DNA of 64,000 nt, from assembly GCA_900114885.1 (NCBI GenBank), contig FOUN01000001.1:62001-126000 (forward strand), in the 5' to 3' direction. Below, piece after piece: positions 8,096 to 17,445 of the stretch. The position numbers and the translations under genes are program-made. Below the pieces are notes generated by a model. That model ran no database searches. It was not told where the DNA came from and saw only the letters and a list, made by a program, of their open reading frames with translations. How positions within the stretch are numbered: position 1 is the first letter of the stretch; each line of letters opens with the position of its first letter. The DNA comes from Psychrobacillus psychrodurans (GTDB lineage Bacteria; Bacillota; Bacilli; Bacillales_A; Planococcaceae).

Positions 8096-9265
8096 TTATT
8101 TACCTTGAAAGTTAATCGCGGCCATACCCAACGTTTTGGCAGCTATTAGCATTGCGCGTTCATCAAAATCGAACATAGGACTATGGTGAGGGAATACATC
8201 CCCTTCAGGCATAGCACCGGTAAAGAAGAACGTACCAGGGATTTCTTCTAAATAATAACCAAAATCCTCCCCGATCATCAATAATTCGGATTCATTGACT
8301 TTATTAACTCCTGGAACAGCTCTAGCAATGTCTGCAATATACTCTGTCTCCTCTTTATGATTAATTACTGGGGGATAGCCTCTTTCGTATAGGAAAGAAT
8401 AAGAACAATCCGCTGTATAGCATGTGCCTTCTATAACGCGTTTTAGTTCATTTTCCATTAAATCTCTAACATCTGGTTTAAATGTTCGAACGGTACCAGT
8501 CATTTTCACAGTGTCCGCAATAATGTTAAAGGCGTTATCCGCTATAAAAGAACCGACAGAAAGTACTGCAGATTCAGTAGGGTTCACACGTCTTGCCACT
8601 AATTGTTGCAAGTTTACAACTAATTGAGAAGCTATTACAATAGAATCTTTTGTGTCATGTGGATTTGCCCCGTGTCCACCTTTACCTTGGACTGTGATAG
8701 AAAAACGATCGGCTGCAGCCATAATGGGTCCGCTCTTATATTCGATAGTGCCTAAAGGAGTTTGGGACCATAAATGTGTACCGAAAATTACATCTACTCC
8801 ATCTAGACAACCAGCCTCAATCATCGGTTTAGCGCCACCGGGAGCATATTCTTCTGCATGCTGATGGATAAATACATATTCACCTGCGAGTTGGTCTTTG
8901 AATTCATTGATTGTACGGGCAAGTATGAGTAAAGCTGCAGTATGTCCATCATGACCACATGCATGCATAACTCCTGGAAAAGTCGATTTGTAGGGAACGT
9001 CTTTTTCGTCTTGGATTGGGAGAGCGTCAAAGTCTGCTCGAAGCGCAACGGTTTTACCTGGAAATGCACCTTTTATTCGAGCGACTACCCCATTACCGCC
9101 AACGTTAGCTTGGAAAGGTATTTCTAAATGTGTATAGAAATTTTGTATATATTTTGCTGTTTCGGTTTCCTGAAATGATACTTCGGGATGCATATGTAAA
9201 TAGCGTCGGATGCTGACCATTTCATCGTATGATGCCTCAAGCTGCTTTATAATATCCATACTCAT
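8096..9265 (-). CDS. M20-family metallopeptidase / amidohydrolase
   Basis: 389 residues from ATG 9265; the longer frame to 9343 has no ribosome site, whereas 9265 has AAGGGGAG ten bases upstream. The M20 metal site is visible as MHACGHDGHTAAL, followed by HQHAEEYAPGG and GTHLWSQTPLG; the dimerisation insert contains GKGGHGANPHDTKDS. The late GEDFGYYLEEIPG and HHSPMFDFDE complete the aminoacylase/IAA-hydrolase pattern. It is a cytoplasmic two-metal hydrolase of an N-acyl amino acid or peptide. The exact substrate (N-acetyl-diaminopimelate, hippurate or similar) is not resolved. Confidence 0.9.
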   Translation of the reverse strand: MSMDIIKQLEASYDEMVSIRRYLHMHPEVSFQETETAKYIQNFYTHLEIPFQANVGGNGVVARIKGAFPGKTVALRADFDALPIQDEKDVPYKSTFPGVMHACGHDGHTAALLILARTINEFKDQLAGEYVFIHQHAEEYAPGGAKPMIEAGCLDGVDVIFGTHLWSQTPLGTIEYKSGPIMAAADRFSITVQGKGGHGANPHDTKDSIVIASQLVVNLQQLVARRVNPTESAVLSVGSFIADNAFNIIADTVKMTGTVRTFKPDVRDLMENELKRVIEGTCYTADCSYSFLYERGYPPVINHKEETEYIADIARAVPGVNKVNESELLMIGEDFGYYLEEIPGTFFFTGAMPEGDVFPHHSPMFDFDERAMLIAAKTLGMAAINFQGK

Positions 9266-9400
9266 TTTTGATAATCTCCCCTTATCATTTTTAATTAAAT
9301 AAATTATATCAGAGATTGATTCCATTTTTATGAACTTACGCATATTTCACTTGAAATAGACCAAGCTATTTGTATAGCAAATCATAAGGAGGAAAGGTAA

Positions 9401-9958
9401 ATGAATAAACTACTGAAAATAGTATTTATGATGCTTCTAATCGGTATATTGACCGCTTGCGGAAATAATAATAACGATGAGGCAAAAGACAATGGTACGG
9501 ATAATGCAACAGAAAACACGGACACTGCAAATGAAGGTGCTAATGGAACAGATGCAGGTACTACTAATGATGATGCTACAAATGGTGGTACAGGTGATGA
9601 AGGTACTACAAACAACACAGAGGACCAAAATGTAGAAGTAGCGGATGAAGTAGCCGATGTAATAACAGAGTTAGAGGAAGTAGAGTCAGCAAGTGTACTA
9701 GTTACTGATAATAATGCATACGTAGCAGTAGAGCTAAGTGAAGGTACGGAAGAAACGGAAGAAATAAAAACTAAAATTTCCGATGCAGCAAAAGCAGAAA
9801 ATGTTGATTTCAACAATGTATATGTTTCTGCAAACCCTGATTTTAGCCAACAGTTTAGAGACTACGGTGACAGAATTAGAGCAGATGAGCCAGTTGAAGG
9901 CTTTTTTGATGAATTTACAGATACAGTAGAAAGAGTATTTCCCGACCAAGCCCAGTAA
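9401..9958 (+). CDS. YhcN/YlaJ-family sporulation lipoprotein
   Basis: 185 residues. A lipoprotein signal is clear: MNKLLKIVFMMLLIGILTAC with the lipobox LTAC and Cys at 20. Residues 21-75 are a low-complexity Asn/Asp/Thr/Gly spacer, probably disordered. The C-terminal half (VEVADEVADVITELEEVESASVLVTDNNAYVAVEL onward in part) fits the Spore_YhcN_YlaJ domain, which in Bacillus is found in the forespore inner membrane. AAGGAGG lies upstream of ATG 9401. A terminator follows 12 bp after the stop, so it is monocistronic. Confidence 0.88.
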   Translation: MNKLLKIVFMMLLIGILTACGNNNNDEAKDNGTDNATENTDTANEGANGTDAGTTNDDATNGGTGDEGTTNNTEDQNVEVADEVADVITELEEVESASVLVTDNNAYVAVELSEGTEETEEIKTKISDAAKAENVDFNNVYVSANPDFSQQFRDYGDRIRADEPVEGFFDEFTDTVERVFPDQAQ

Positions 9959-9970
9959 ATATGAATGAAG

Positions 9971-10001
9971 AAAACCGATTCCTCAAAGGAATCGGTTTTC
10001 T
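9971..10001 (+). terminator. Rho-independent terminator after the YhcN-like gene
   Basis: AAAACCGATTCCT (9971-9983) and AGGAATCGGTTTT (9987-9999) form a 13-bp perfect stem with a CAA loop, followed by CTTAG. Confidence 0.9.
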
Positions 10002-10009
10002 TAGTTAAA

Positions 10010-10100
10010 AAGGTATATAAAAATGTCTCGTGATCATAGGGTTCTTGATATATGATTTCAGCTTCAGGCGGACGCTTTCCCCGGACTTGGCTTTGTAGAG
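10010..10100 (+). repeat. dispersed repeat family A, copy 1 (left part only)
   Basis: TATAAAAATGTCTCGT followed ~40 bp later by TTCAGGCGGACGCTTTCC resembles the left part of the copies at 25.3 and 40.8 kb. The right-end motif GTCGCCACC is missing, so this copy is truncated. It lies in the 690-bp gene-free stretch 9959-10648. Confidence 0.65.
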
Positions 10101-10141
10101 AGCAACGATTTGTAATTCGATTTTACACATCCAGGCTGTGA

Positions 10142-10297
10142 ATTAGTAAAATTATCCATTCCGCAAGTAAAGGGGAGTAGACCGCAAGTAAATGTAGTCT
10201 TAGAGCAAGTAAATCATCTACGACCGCAAATAAGACAAAGTTGGAAGCGAGTAAAGAATGGGTGAGAGCAAGTAAAGGTAAAGTGAGATCAAATCAT
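10142..10297 (+). repeat. 21-bp phased tandem array with GCAAGTAAA core
   Basis: The core GCAAGTAAA occurs at 10163, 10184, 10205 and 10268, with one-or-two-base variants GCAAATAAG at 10226 and GCGAGTAAA at 10247. All six start exactly 21 bp apart. Degenerate flanking units sit in phase at 10142 (ATTAGTAAA) and 10289 (TCAAATCAT). The bases between cores vary but favour a purine-rich tract ending in AGA. No ORF with a ribosome site reads through it. Exact phasing with divergent spacers suggests selection on the core or an old tandem duplication. Confidence 0.8.
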
Positions 10298-10438
10298 TCA
10301 TTAAGTTTAAGGATGTTCATGCTACTTGAGTGCATAAAATCAGTATTTATAGTACCTTGATTGCAAAAAGGGTCTTCAACTAGTAAAAAAGTATCCGACA
10401 TAAAAATAGCTGGTATCTACCGTATAGAGTAGCGTTTG

Positions 10439-10465
10439 AGCCCCGTAATTGTATCTACGGGGGCT
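10439..10465 (+). other. orphan hairpin, terminator-like
   Basis: AGCCCCGTA (10439-10447) pairs with TACGGGGGCT (about 10456-10465), followed by the short T/C run TCCTT. No gene ends nearby on the plus strand. It could end an unannotated small RNA or be a leftover of a lost gene. Confidence 0.4.
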
Positions 10466-10498
10466 TCCTTAGATGGACAGATAAATGTCATAAGAAAA

Positions 10499-10536
10499 GA
10501 GAGGTTGGTCGTGACCTAAGCCACGACCAACCTCTC
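10499..10536 (-). terminator. Rho-independent terminator of the symporter operon
   Basis: GAGAGGTTGGTCGTG (10499-10513) and CACGACCAACCTCTC (10522-10536) form a perfect 15-bp stem. Read on the minus strand it is followed by TTTTCTTATG. It also forms the first part of repeat family B. Confidence 0.85.
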
Positions 10537-10640
10537 CAAAAAATCATTATATAGCAACAAGTTATCCGAAGCACTTTGGCAACTTTAAAAACAGGCTTTG
10601 AAACTTGAAGGGGGCTGGACATCTTTTTAGTCCGGGTTTT
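10499..10640 (+). repeat. dispersed repeat family B, copy 1
   Basis: A hairpin built on TTGGTCGTGAC is followed by ATATAGCAAC, a CTTTGGCAAC stretch and GGGCTGGACATCTTTT ending in GGGTTTTCTTA. The same order, with substitutions, recurs at 41095-41245 (hairpin, CATATAGCAAC, GGACTGGGCATCTTTT, TGGTTTTCTTA). In both places it lies just after a family A element. Confidence 0.6.
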
Positions 10641-10648
10641 CTTAAATA

Positions 10649-12172
10649 TTACTTTAACCCAATGTTTGCTTTTACATCTACTTCCGCATATTTTCGTTGA
10701 TCTGCACGGGCTCCTACTAGTGTGCCGATCCAACCACCTAAAAATCCAAGAGGAACCGAGACTAAGGCAGGGTTAGTAAGTGGGAAGAGAGCTTCCCCGG
10801 TGAAGGCCATGGAGCCGTCTGCAGCCCAAAGATTAGGACTTAGGGCAACTAGAACAAGAGCAGAAATCAGACCAGTGATGATAGCAGTCAAGGCACCGGT
10901 TGTATTAAAGTTTTTCCAGTAAATTGTGTAAATGATTACAGGAAGGTTTGCACTTGCCGCTATACAAAATGCAAGGGAAACTAAGAATGCCACGTTCATT
11001 GTTTGTGCGCCAAGTGCTAACAAAATAGAGAATACAGAAACACCAACAGAAGCAAGACGTGCGGCATTCATTTGTTCTTTTTCTGTTACTTTTCCTTTTT
11101 TGATAATTTGTCCATATAAGTCATGTGCGAAAGCGGATGCTCCTGATAAAACAAGACCTGCTACAACAGCTAAAATTGTAGCAAATGCAACAGCTGAGAC
11201 AAATGACATTAGTATGTCGCCACCTAAAGCCTGAGCAAGTAGAGGAGCAGCCATATTTCCAGCAGGATTAGCAGCTATAATTGCATCAGAACCAACAAAA
11301 GCAGCAGCGCCAAAACCTAAGAAAATAGTTAATACATAGAAGATACCTACAATCCAAGTAGCGTAAACAACAGAGCTACGTGCAGTTTTTGCATCTTTTA
11401 CAGTAAAGAATCGCATCAATATATGTGGTAGACCAGCAGTTCCAAGTACTAATGCAATCATCATAGATATCGTATCTAAGCCATTTGTATATTTCACACC
11501 AGGATGTAAGTATGCTTCACCATTAGCGGTTACAGATTTCATTTCTGTAAACATTCCTAAAATATTAAAATTGAATTTCCACAATACTAAAATAGAAATA
11601 AGTACAGTCCCTATCATCAACAAAGCAGCCTTTATAATTTGTACCCAACTAGTTGCAGCCATTCCGCCCCAAAGTACATAAATAGTCATCATAACACCGA
11701 CTAAAAGAACGGCAATCCAGTAGTCGATCCCTAATAATAATTGAATAAGTGCGCCTGCACCTACTAGCTGTGCAATCATATAAAATAAAACAATTGTTAA
11801 CGTACTTATTGCAGCAGCTGCGCGAATTTTCTTTTGATCAAATCGAGCAGTAATCATGTCAGCGAGTGTATATTTCCCGAGATTTCGTAGTGGTTCAGCT
11901 ACAATATATAACACAACCAAGTAAGCGACTAAATAACCAATGCTATAAAAGAAACCGTCAAAACCAAAAAGTGCTATTGCTCCAGCGATACCTAGGAAAG
12001 AAGCGGCAGATAAGTAATCTCCGGCAATCGCGATCCCATTTTGCCAACCAGATAATCCTCCGCCCGCAGTATAGAATTCACTAGCTGAGTTTGTCCGTTT
12101 GGAGGCAATGTATGTAACGAATAAAGTTAGTCCTACTATTGCTACAAAAAAAGATAATCCTATTGCATTCAT
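10649..12172 (-). CDS. sodium:solute symporter, acetate-permease-like (ActP/YwcA family)
   Basis: 507 residues with about 13 membrane segments. The SSS-family start (SEFYTAGGGLSGWQNG, then AGDYLSAASFLGIAGAI) is present, followed by YTLADMITARF in the first cytoplasmic loops. It is an inner-membrane Na+-driven uptake system for acetate or another small monocarboxylate. It overlaps by 4 bp the upstream DUF485 gene, the same pairing as yjcH-actP in E. coli and ywcB-ywcA in B. subtilis. A strong terminator lies 113 bp downstream. Confidence 0.9.
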   Translation of the reverse strand: MNAIGLSFFVAIVGLTLFVTYIASKRTNSASEFYTAGGGLSGWQNGIAIAGDYLSAASFLGIAGAIALFGFDGFFYSIGYLVAYLVVLYIVAEPLRNLGKYTLADMITARFDQKKIRAAAAISTLTIVLFYMIAQLVGAGALIQLLLGIDYWIAVLLVGVMMTIYVLWGGMAATSWVQIIKAALLMIGTVLISILVLWKFNFNILGMFTEMKSVTANGEAYLHPGVKYTNGLDTISMMIALVLGTAGLPHILMRFFTVKDAKTARSSVVYATWIVGIFYVLTIFLGFGAAAFVGSDAIIAANPAGNMAAPLLAQALGGDILMSFVSAVAFATILAVVAGLVLSGASAFAHDLYGQIIKKGKVTEKEQMNAARLASVGVSVFSILLALGAQTMNVAFLVSLAFCIAASANLPVIIYTIYWKNFNTTGALTAIITGLISALVLVALSPNLWAADGSMAFTGEALFPLTNPALVSVPLGFLGGWIGTLVGARADQRKYAEVDVKANIGLK

Positions 12173-12579
12173 TCATAATCACCGGCCTTTTCTTTGTCAA
12201 AAATCTTCTCAGCATCTTTATCAAATTCATTAGCTCTGCGTACATAAATCATGCATAACACCCAGGTCATCACAAAAAGTGCAAAGGCATAAATCCAAAC
12301 CCAAGCAATATCACCAAAAGCATTATTATTTAAAATAGTCGTATAAGAAGTCAAAATAGGTAGCAAAATATAACTTAGTAAGAAAAATATTGTAATAGGT
12401 AAAATAAATTTATTCTTTTTCTTTTTTAATGCTTTGAATTCTTCACTCTCTGCTATTGCAGAATAATTTGTCATACCAACAGTTGGAGAAGGTCTGAGAT
12501 TAGAACTTTTTGACGAATTCTGTTTCCTTTTTTCTAGGGAACTTACTGAGTTAACAGAGCTTTCGATATTATTAGCCAT
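12169..12579 (-). CDS. DUF485-family membrane protein (YjcH/YwcB-like)
   Basis: 136 residues. A Ser/Asn-rich N-terminal tail of about 50 residues precedes the DUF485 core, which has two membrane helices (FILPITIFFLLSYILLPIL and IAWVWIYAFALFVMTWVL) and ends with a charged C-terminus. DUF485 proteins are nearly always encoded before an acetate-type symporter and probably assist it. The tail makes it longer than the usual ~100 residues. ATG 12579 has AGGAGG seven bases upstream, and its stop overlaps the symporter start. Confidence 0.88.
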   Translation of the reverse strand: MANNIESSVNSVSSLEKRKQNSSKSSNLRPSPTVGMTNYSAIAESEEFKALKKKKNKFILPITIFFLLSYILLPILTSYTTILNNNAFGDIAWVWIYAFALFVMTWVLCMIYVRRANEFDKDAEKIFDKEKAGDYE

Positions 12580-12840
12580 TCATGTTCCTCCTAAAATATA
12601 TTCAGTATTTAGAATTTTCAGCCAAAAACTGTAATTCTATCATAATAAACATTAAAAGAGATAACAATAAAAATTCACAAAAAATACATAAATATACCTA
12701 AAGAAACTATTGAAATGATATTTAAGTAGTGCTTTTTAGAATTTAGATAAGTTGGATTATGCAATTTCTAAGGTAAAAATGATAACATAGACAAGTTGGA
12801 CAAATTACGTAATCACTACAATAAAGAAGGAGGGTTGTTC

Positions 12841-15800
12841 ATGAGCCAATCAGCAACCTTAGTTAAAACGATGCGCTGCAATTTAATGATTACAAATAAG
12901 GCACGCAAAGGAATTCAGGAATGGTCAACTGATGAACATGCCTTTTTTAACATACAAAATTCTTTTGAGGTATACATTGAAAAACGCCCAGTAAATAATC
13001 ATGGAAATACATCACTTTCCATATATTTTGATAATGTAACGAACGTTAAGTTAGCGGAAAAAGTAGATAGTCGAGTAGTCGTGATGGAGTGCATCCTGCA
13101 AAAGGATGGTTTACTCGCAACGGGTTTACATGTTAGAGGTCCTAAAGTTCCTGTACGTACTAATCGTCGTCTTGCGGTTGATTTGGATTTTGTTACTACT
13201 AGAAATAATGGAGCAGGAATGCCACTTGTGTTGCACACCAAAATTCAAGATCTTCCTGTTGCAGAAGAGCGTTCAGAGTATGTAAAAAAACGGATTTCTA
13301 GCTGGGAAGGTTACTTGAAGATTCAAGAACGTAATGCCGATATTGCAGATATAGCAAGTCCTTATTCAAAACTTGCTTTCAATGCGGATTTTAGTCGTAT
13401 GACATTGCATGGCTGCACGATGAATGCCAACGAATGGAAAAACCTAAGAGGCCTCAGTGTGACGTTAAAGGGATTTCAAAATGACGTAGGAGATATTTTG
13501 AAAGCAGATCGGGCAAAACAAACAATTGAAGTAGAGATTAAACCAAAGTTTAGAGAATTAGCAAGGAAAAATCAGTGGAATCCCAAATCGAAAGAGGTAG
13601 TTTTTAGTAATTTCGCATCCCTAAGCCAAATTAGACGACTTCGAAAGGGTTTTGAAGATTTACAAAATGGACTCGCAGCCAATCCAAATCTGGAAAAGAT
13701 CTTATTTGAAGATCGACCAACCATTCGCGTGAATGCAAAACGTCGAGAATTAGAATTCCATAACCAGCTAAACGAATTTCAACAAGAAGCGGTTGTTGGT
13801 GCCATGTCGGCTGAAGATTTATATGTAATTCAAGGCCCACCAGGAACTGGGAAAACGACGGTGATTTCTGAAATATGTCAGCAAAATGCGAAGGCTGGCT
13901 TACGTACACTTGTAGCATCCCAGTCTAATTTAGCAGTAGACAATGCCCTTAGTAGATTACTTTCAAACAAAGAAATTCGTATTTTACGATTCGGTAGGAC
14001 AGAAAGTATTGAAGAGGAAGGCAAAAGGTTTATTGAAGAAAATGTCGGACTGTACTGGAAAGAGCAAACGTTAATTTCTTTAAAGAAAGAATTGGACGAG
14101 CATTCTTTAAGAGAAGGTCAGCTTCTTGAACAAATAGCTGGATGTGAGTGTCGAATTGAAGAACTTAGTAAAGAACAAATATTAATAAAAAAAGCTATTG
14201 AACAAAAAGCGGAAGCAAAAGTGGAACACGAAGTTAGATTAGAAGAAATTAAACAGTTAAAAAAGCAAATAGTTTTATTAAAAAAAGATCGTGAGGAGCT
14301 AGAAATAAGTCTTTACGACGTACGAGTAAAGTCGGAAGCTTTAGCTCATGAATTAGAAACAATGGATCGATTTATCCAAACTAATCCTACAAGGGAAGAG
14401 CTAAACTCAGAGATAGATCAATTTATGGTAAAGATAAAGGATATTCAAAATTATATACTATATAAAGAAACTATAGATTCCCTGCAGCAAACAGAAATAA
14501 ATGTGGAGACATATAGAGAAAAATATCAAGAGGTACTGGTCAAGCTAAATCATTTAGAAATGTTAAAGAGTGATATTGATTCTATTCGCAAGGTTGATCA
14601 ATTGAAAAGTAAAATGAATGAATATGAAATAGAATGTTCTTCTCAGCTGCAGTTTCAGATGACTGAATTAGACGAGCTAATTGGTAAGATATTAGCTTTC
14701 ACTGATTGGCAAGAGCTAAACTCTCGCTTATTCGCAGCAATAGATTATGTAGAAAAGCTTCTTCAGAAATATAAGTTTCCTTTTGAAAATGTTAAAAATA
14801 ATATGGGGAGAAGTGGCATTCTATTTGATTCTGAATACACAGTGAAAGAAATTCATCAGTTTATGAATCGGATGAAACATATAATGACAGCTGATGATGA
14901 ACTTACTACCGAAAAGTTAGCTATTTTGCTTGAAGGATTATATGTAAGAGAAAAATTTGTTATAAAACAGAAATCAACCGTTCAAATGGCAAAAAATAGT
15001 TCCATAACTAAATTTCAATCGATTAAGTCTCAAGTCCTCAGTGATACCAATAGAGAGATGATGTCACTGCAACATCTGAAAACTGAATTAGCTAATAAGG
15101 CTATAAATGAAAAGAATCAATTAGACTTTCTACAAAAAACAGTGAAGCAGCTAGAGATAGAAATTGATACAACCAAACTACTTTCTACCTCAGCAGAACT
15201 AAAAGACAAGAAATTGGAGATGGAAAGCTCTATTGTAGCATTGAAAAAAACGGAAGAAACCGTAACAAGCTATATGGAACAACTGGAAATGAAAAAGAGA
15301 GATCTTCAAAAGGTAACCAAGGAACTAGAAGAGAAAGAAGCAGTTCTCCAAGACAATGAACTAAAAACTAAACAAGTGAATGCAGATGGTTTAGAGCAAG
15401 AGCGCATACTAAAAGCTTTAGATGAAATATTGCTTCAAAATCCAGAGCAAGCACTCGAAAATACGGTGGAAGCGATAAAAGGAACTAAAGGGGAAATGGT
15501 AAAACTTCAACTAGAGAAGGATCATCTTCCGATCACCCAAGCAGTTCAAAATGAGTGGTACTTATTATTGAAAGAAGCAAATGACCACGATTTAGATGAA
15601 ATTCGTAAGCTATATGTTCGACATGCTAATGTAATCGGAACAACATGTGTTGCATCAGCTCGTAAAGAGTTTATGGAAAACTATCCTGTTTTCGATGTTG
15701 TTATTATTGATGAGGTTTCTAAAGCAACACCACCTGAGTTGCTTCTGCCAATGTTAAAAGGTAAGAAGATTATCTTAGTAGGTGACCATCATCAGCTTCC

Positions 15801-16659
15801 TCCACTAGTCGGTGAAGACACTCTAGATGAAACACTTCAGGCAATACTAGAAGAAAGTGATAATCTAGAAGAAAAAGACGAGTTGAAAAAGCTTTTGAAG
15901 GAATCATTATTCGAACGTTTATTCAAAAATTTACCAAAGACGAGCAAGACGATGCTAGCAATTCAATATAGAATGCATGAAAGTATAATGGAGACTATCA
16001 CTCCATTTTATGAGGAAGAAAATTATCGACTACAATGCGGGTTGGCCGATTCAGATACTGCTCGTGATCATCTACTTGAGTCCAGATATGTGAAAAGAAA
16101 AGACCATTTGCTATGGCTAGATATGCCAAGCGAAAAACCATATTTTGAAGAACGTATGAAGGATGGCAAAAGTAGATTCAACCAAGCAGAGTTAGATGCT
16201 ATCCGTGATGTACTAATCGATTTGAATGATGCTACAGCTAATGCAAAAAAAGAAGGAAGAATGGATCCAGATGAACGTAAAAGTATTGGGGTCATTAGTT
16301 TTTATGGAGAACAGGTTAAACGAATTGACCGTCTTATAGGGCAACAAGCAAACTTATCACATTTGACCTTCAGAACTGGAACTGTAGACAAGTTTCAGGG
16401 GATGGAAATGGATGTCATTCTCTTAAGTATGGTAAGAAACAATCAAGAAAAGAGTGGAGATATTGGATTTGCAAATGATTATCGCCGCTTAAACGTTGCA
16501 TTATCACGAGCAAGAGAGCTACTTATCTTAGTAGGAAGCTCCCATATGTTCACAAAACGAGCAAAACAAAGAACCTCTAGAGAAATGTATGAACGCTTGC
16601 TTCAAATTGTAAAAGGGAATAATGGACTGATTAACTTTCAGAAAGACGGTAATAAATAA
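12841..16659 (+). CDS. SF1 (UPF1/COG1112-like) helicase with long coiled-coil insertion
   Basis: 1272 residues from ATG 12841 (AGGAGGG six bases upstream; an in-frame ATG at 12796 lacks one). Residues 1-320 are an unassigned N-terminal region. The Q-like motif NEFQQEAV and Walker A GPPGTGKTT (from residue 332) follow, then motif Ia ASQSNLAVDN. Residues ~415-915 are Glu/Lys/Leu-rich heptads, a very long coiled coil. The second half resumes with motif II DEVSK (Asp 957), GDHHQLPP, QYRMHESIM, TVDKFQGMEMDVI and RRLNVALSRAREL, so all SF1 motifs are intact. It should be an ATP-dependent RNA or DNA translocase. The insertion recalls SMC/Rad50-like spacing. It is followed by a winged-helix gene 27 bp downstream. 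Confidence 0.88.
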   Translation: MSQSATLVKTMRCNLMITNKARKGIQEWSTDEHAFFNIQNSFEVYIEKRPVNNHGNTSLSIYFDNVTNVKLAEKVDSRVVVMECILQKDGLLATGLHVRGPKVPVRTNRRLAVDLDFVTTRNNGAGMPLVLHTKIQDLPVAEERSEYVKKRISSWEGYLKIQERNADIADIASPYSKLAFNADFSRMTLHGCTMNANEWKNLRGLSVTLKGFQNDVGDILKADRAKQTIEVEIKPKFRELARKNQWNPKSKEVVFSNFASLSQIRRLRKGFEDLQNGLAANPNLEKILFEDRPTIRVNAKRRELEFHNQLNEFQQEAVVGAMSAEDLYVIQGPPGTGKTTVISEICQQNAKAGLRTLVASQSNLAVDNALSRLLSNKEIRILRFGRTESIEEEGKRFIEENVGLYWKEQTLISLKKELDEHSLREGQLLEQIAGCECRIEELSKEQILIKKAIEQKAEAKVEHEVRLEEIKQLKKQIVLLKKDREELEISLYDVRVKSEALAHELETMDRFIQTNPTREELNSEIDQFMVKIKDIQNYILYKETIDSLQQTEINVETYREKYQEVLVKLNHLEMLKSDIDSIRKVDQLKSKMNEYEIECSSQLQFQMTELDELIGKILAFTDWQELNSRLFAAIDYVEKLLQKYKFPFENVKNNMGRSGILFDSEYTVKEIHQFMNRMKHIMTADDELTTEKLAILLEGLYVREKFVIKQKSTVQMAKNSSITKFQSIKSQVLSDTNREMMSLQHLKTELANKAINEKNQLDFLQKTVKQLEIEIDTTKLLSTSAELKDKKLEMESSIVALKKTEETVTSYMEQLEMKKRDLQKVTKELEEKEAVLQDNELKTKQVNADGLEQERILKALDEILLQNPEQALENTVEAIKGTKGEMVKLQLEKDHLPITQAVQNEWYLLLKEANDHDLDEIRKLYVRHANVIGTTCVASARKEFMENYPVFDVVIIDEVSKATPPELLLPMLKGKKIILVGDHHQLPPLVGEDTLDETLQAILEESDNLEEKDELKKLLKESLFERLFKNLPKTSKTMLAIQYRMHESIMETITPFYEEENYRLQCGLADSDTARDHLLESRYVKRKDHLLWLDMPSEKPYFEERMKDGKSRFNQAELDAIRDVLIDLNDATANAKKEGRMDPDERKSIGVISFYGEQVKRIDRLIGQQANLSHLTFRTGTVDKFQGMEMDVILLSMVRNNQEKSGDIGFANDYRRLNVALSRARELLILVGSSHMFTKRAKQRTSREMYERLLQIVKGNNGLINFQKDGNK

Positions 16660-16686
16660 CGTTTTTAGCTATAGGAGTAAATTAAA

Positions 16687-17445
16687 ATGATTGATTTAGA
16701 AAAACGTCTAAAAAAAGAATTACAACAAAATGTACAAGCTAAGATAGTTTCGTCCACTGCATGGACGATTCCACTTCATACAATTGAAGTGGAATACAAA
16801 CCTGTAAAGCGTATTAAAATGGATGTTCTCATGAAAATGATGTTGATAACATGCCAAAAAGCAGAATTAACAAGTGGTAAACAAATCAGTGAATTATTGC
16901 TTGTAGAGCAGCTATTTATGGAAGACTTGATCAATATTATGAAGAGAACTCGTTTAATCGAAATAAAAAACCAAATACTTACGCTGACCGAAAAAGGGTG
17001 CAATCAACTGGAAGAAGGAATATTTGAAGAAGAACTAGATGCCCGAAGTCAAAATTTACTTTATAGCCCAAGTCATTGTAGCTTTTTGCAAGGTGAAATA
17101 AAACCAGCACTGGACGGCGAGGAAACACTGAACCTATATCGTTATACTTCTGAGGAAAAGGTGAGGTTAAAGTGGGAAGATGCGGTTCTAATAGACGCCC
17201 TCCAAACAAAAGGGATGGAAACTGTGGATGGAGATCTTCAAACAGTAGTTTCTGAAATTGTATCCAGCTCTGAATTATATGTGGATGATGTTCCCTGCTT
17301 TGAGTTTATTTTGCACAATAAATCAGAGGATCTTCTATACGCCCGGGTATGGAATACATTTCTTGACCAATGGGATGAAACACTAGAAAATGAGTTGAAT
17401 GAAAGAGAACGAGTTGTTTGGCGGGAGAAATATTTAAAAGAGTAA
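16687..17445 (+). CDS. winged-helix partner of the SF1 helicase, unknown function
   Basis: 252 residues, no family recognised. Residues ~45-110 have the pattern of a winged helix-turn-helix: MKMMLITCQKAELTSG, then QISELLLVEQLFMEDLINIM, then a beta wing IEIKNQILTLTEKG. The C-terminal 140 residues are acidic and include CFEFILHNKSEDLLYARVW and an Asp/Glu/Trp-rich end. No membrane segment or signal peptide is present. It starts 27 bp after the helicase stop, with AGGAG upstream, and ends before a terminator, so the two form a closed operon. A DNA- or RNA-binding or adaptor role for the helicase is inferred from context only. Confidence 0.75.
   Translation: MIDLEKRLKKELQQNVQAKIVSSTAWTIPLHTIEVEYKPVKRIKMDVLMKMMLITCQKAELTSGKQISELLLVEQLFMEDLINIMKRTRLIEIKNQILTLTEKGCNQLEEGIFEEELDARSQNLLYSPSHCSFLQGEIKPALDGEETLNLYRYTSEEKVRLKWEDAVLIDALQTKGMETVDGDLQTVVSEIVSSSELYVDDVPCFEFILHNKSEDLLYARVWNTFLDQWDETLENELNERERVVWREKYLKE

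Noticed and set aside
9382-9816. 144-codon antisense frame rich in Ser, Val and Thr
   Set aside because: Shadow of the low-complexity YhcN-like gene; no ribosome site.
10142-10297. CRISPR array
   Set aside because: The repeat core is only 9 bp with 12-bp spacers, far too short, and no cas genes are present.
12796-12840. Upstream start of the helicase gene
   Set aside because: No ribosome site; the ATG at 12841 has AGGAGGG at good spacing.
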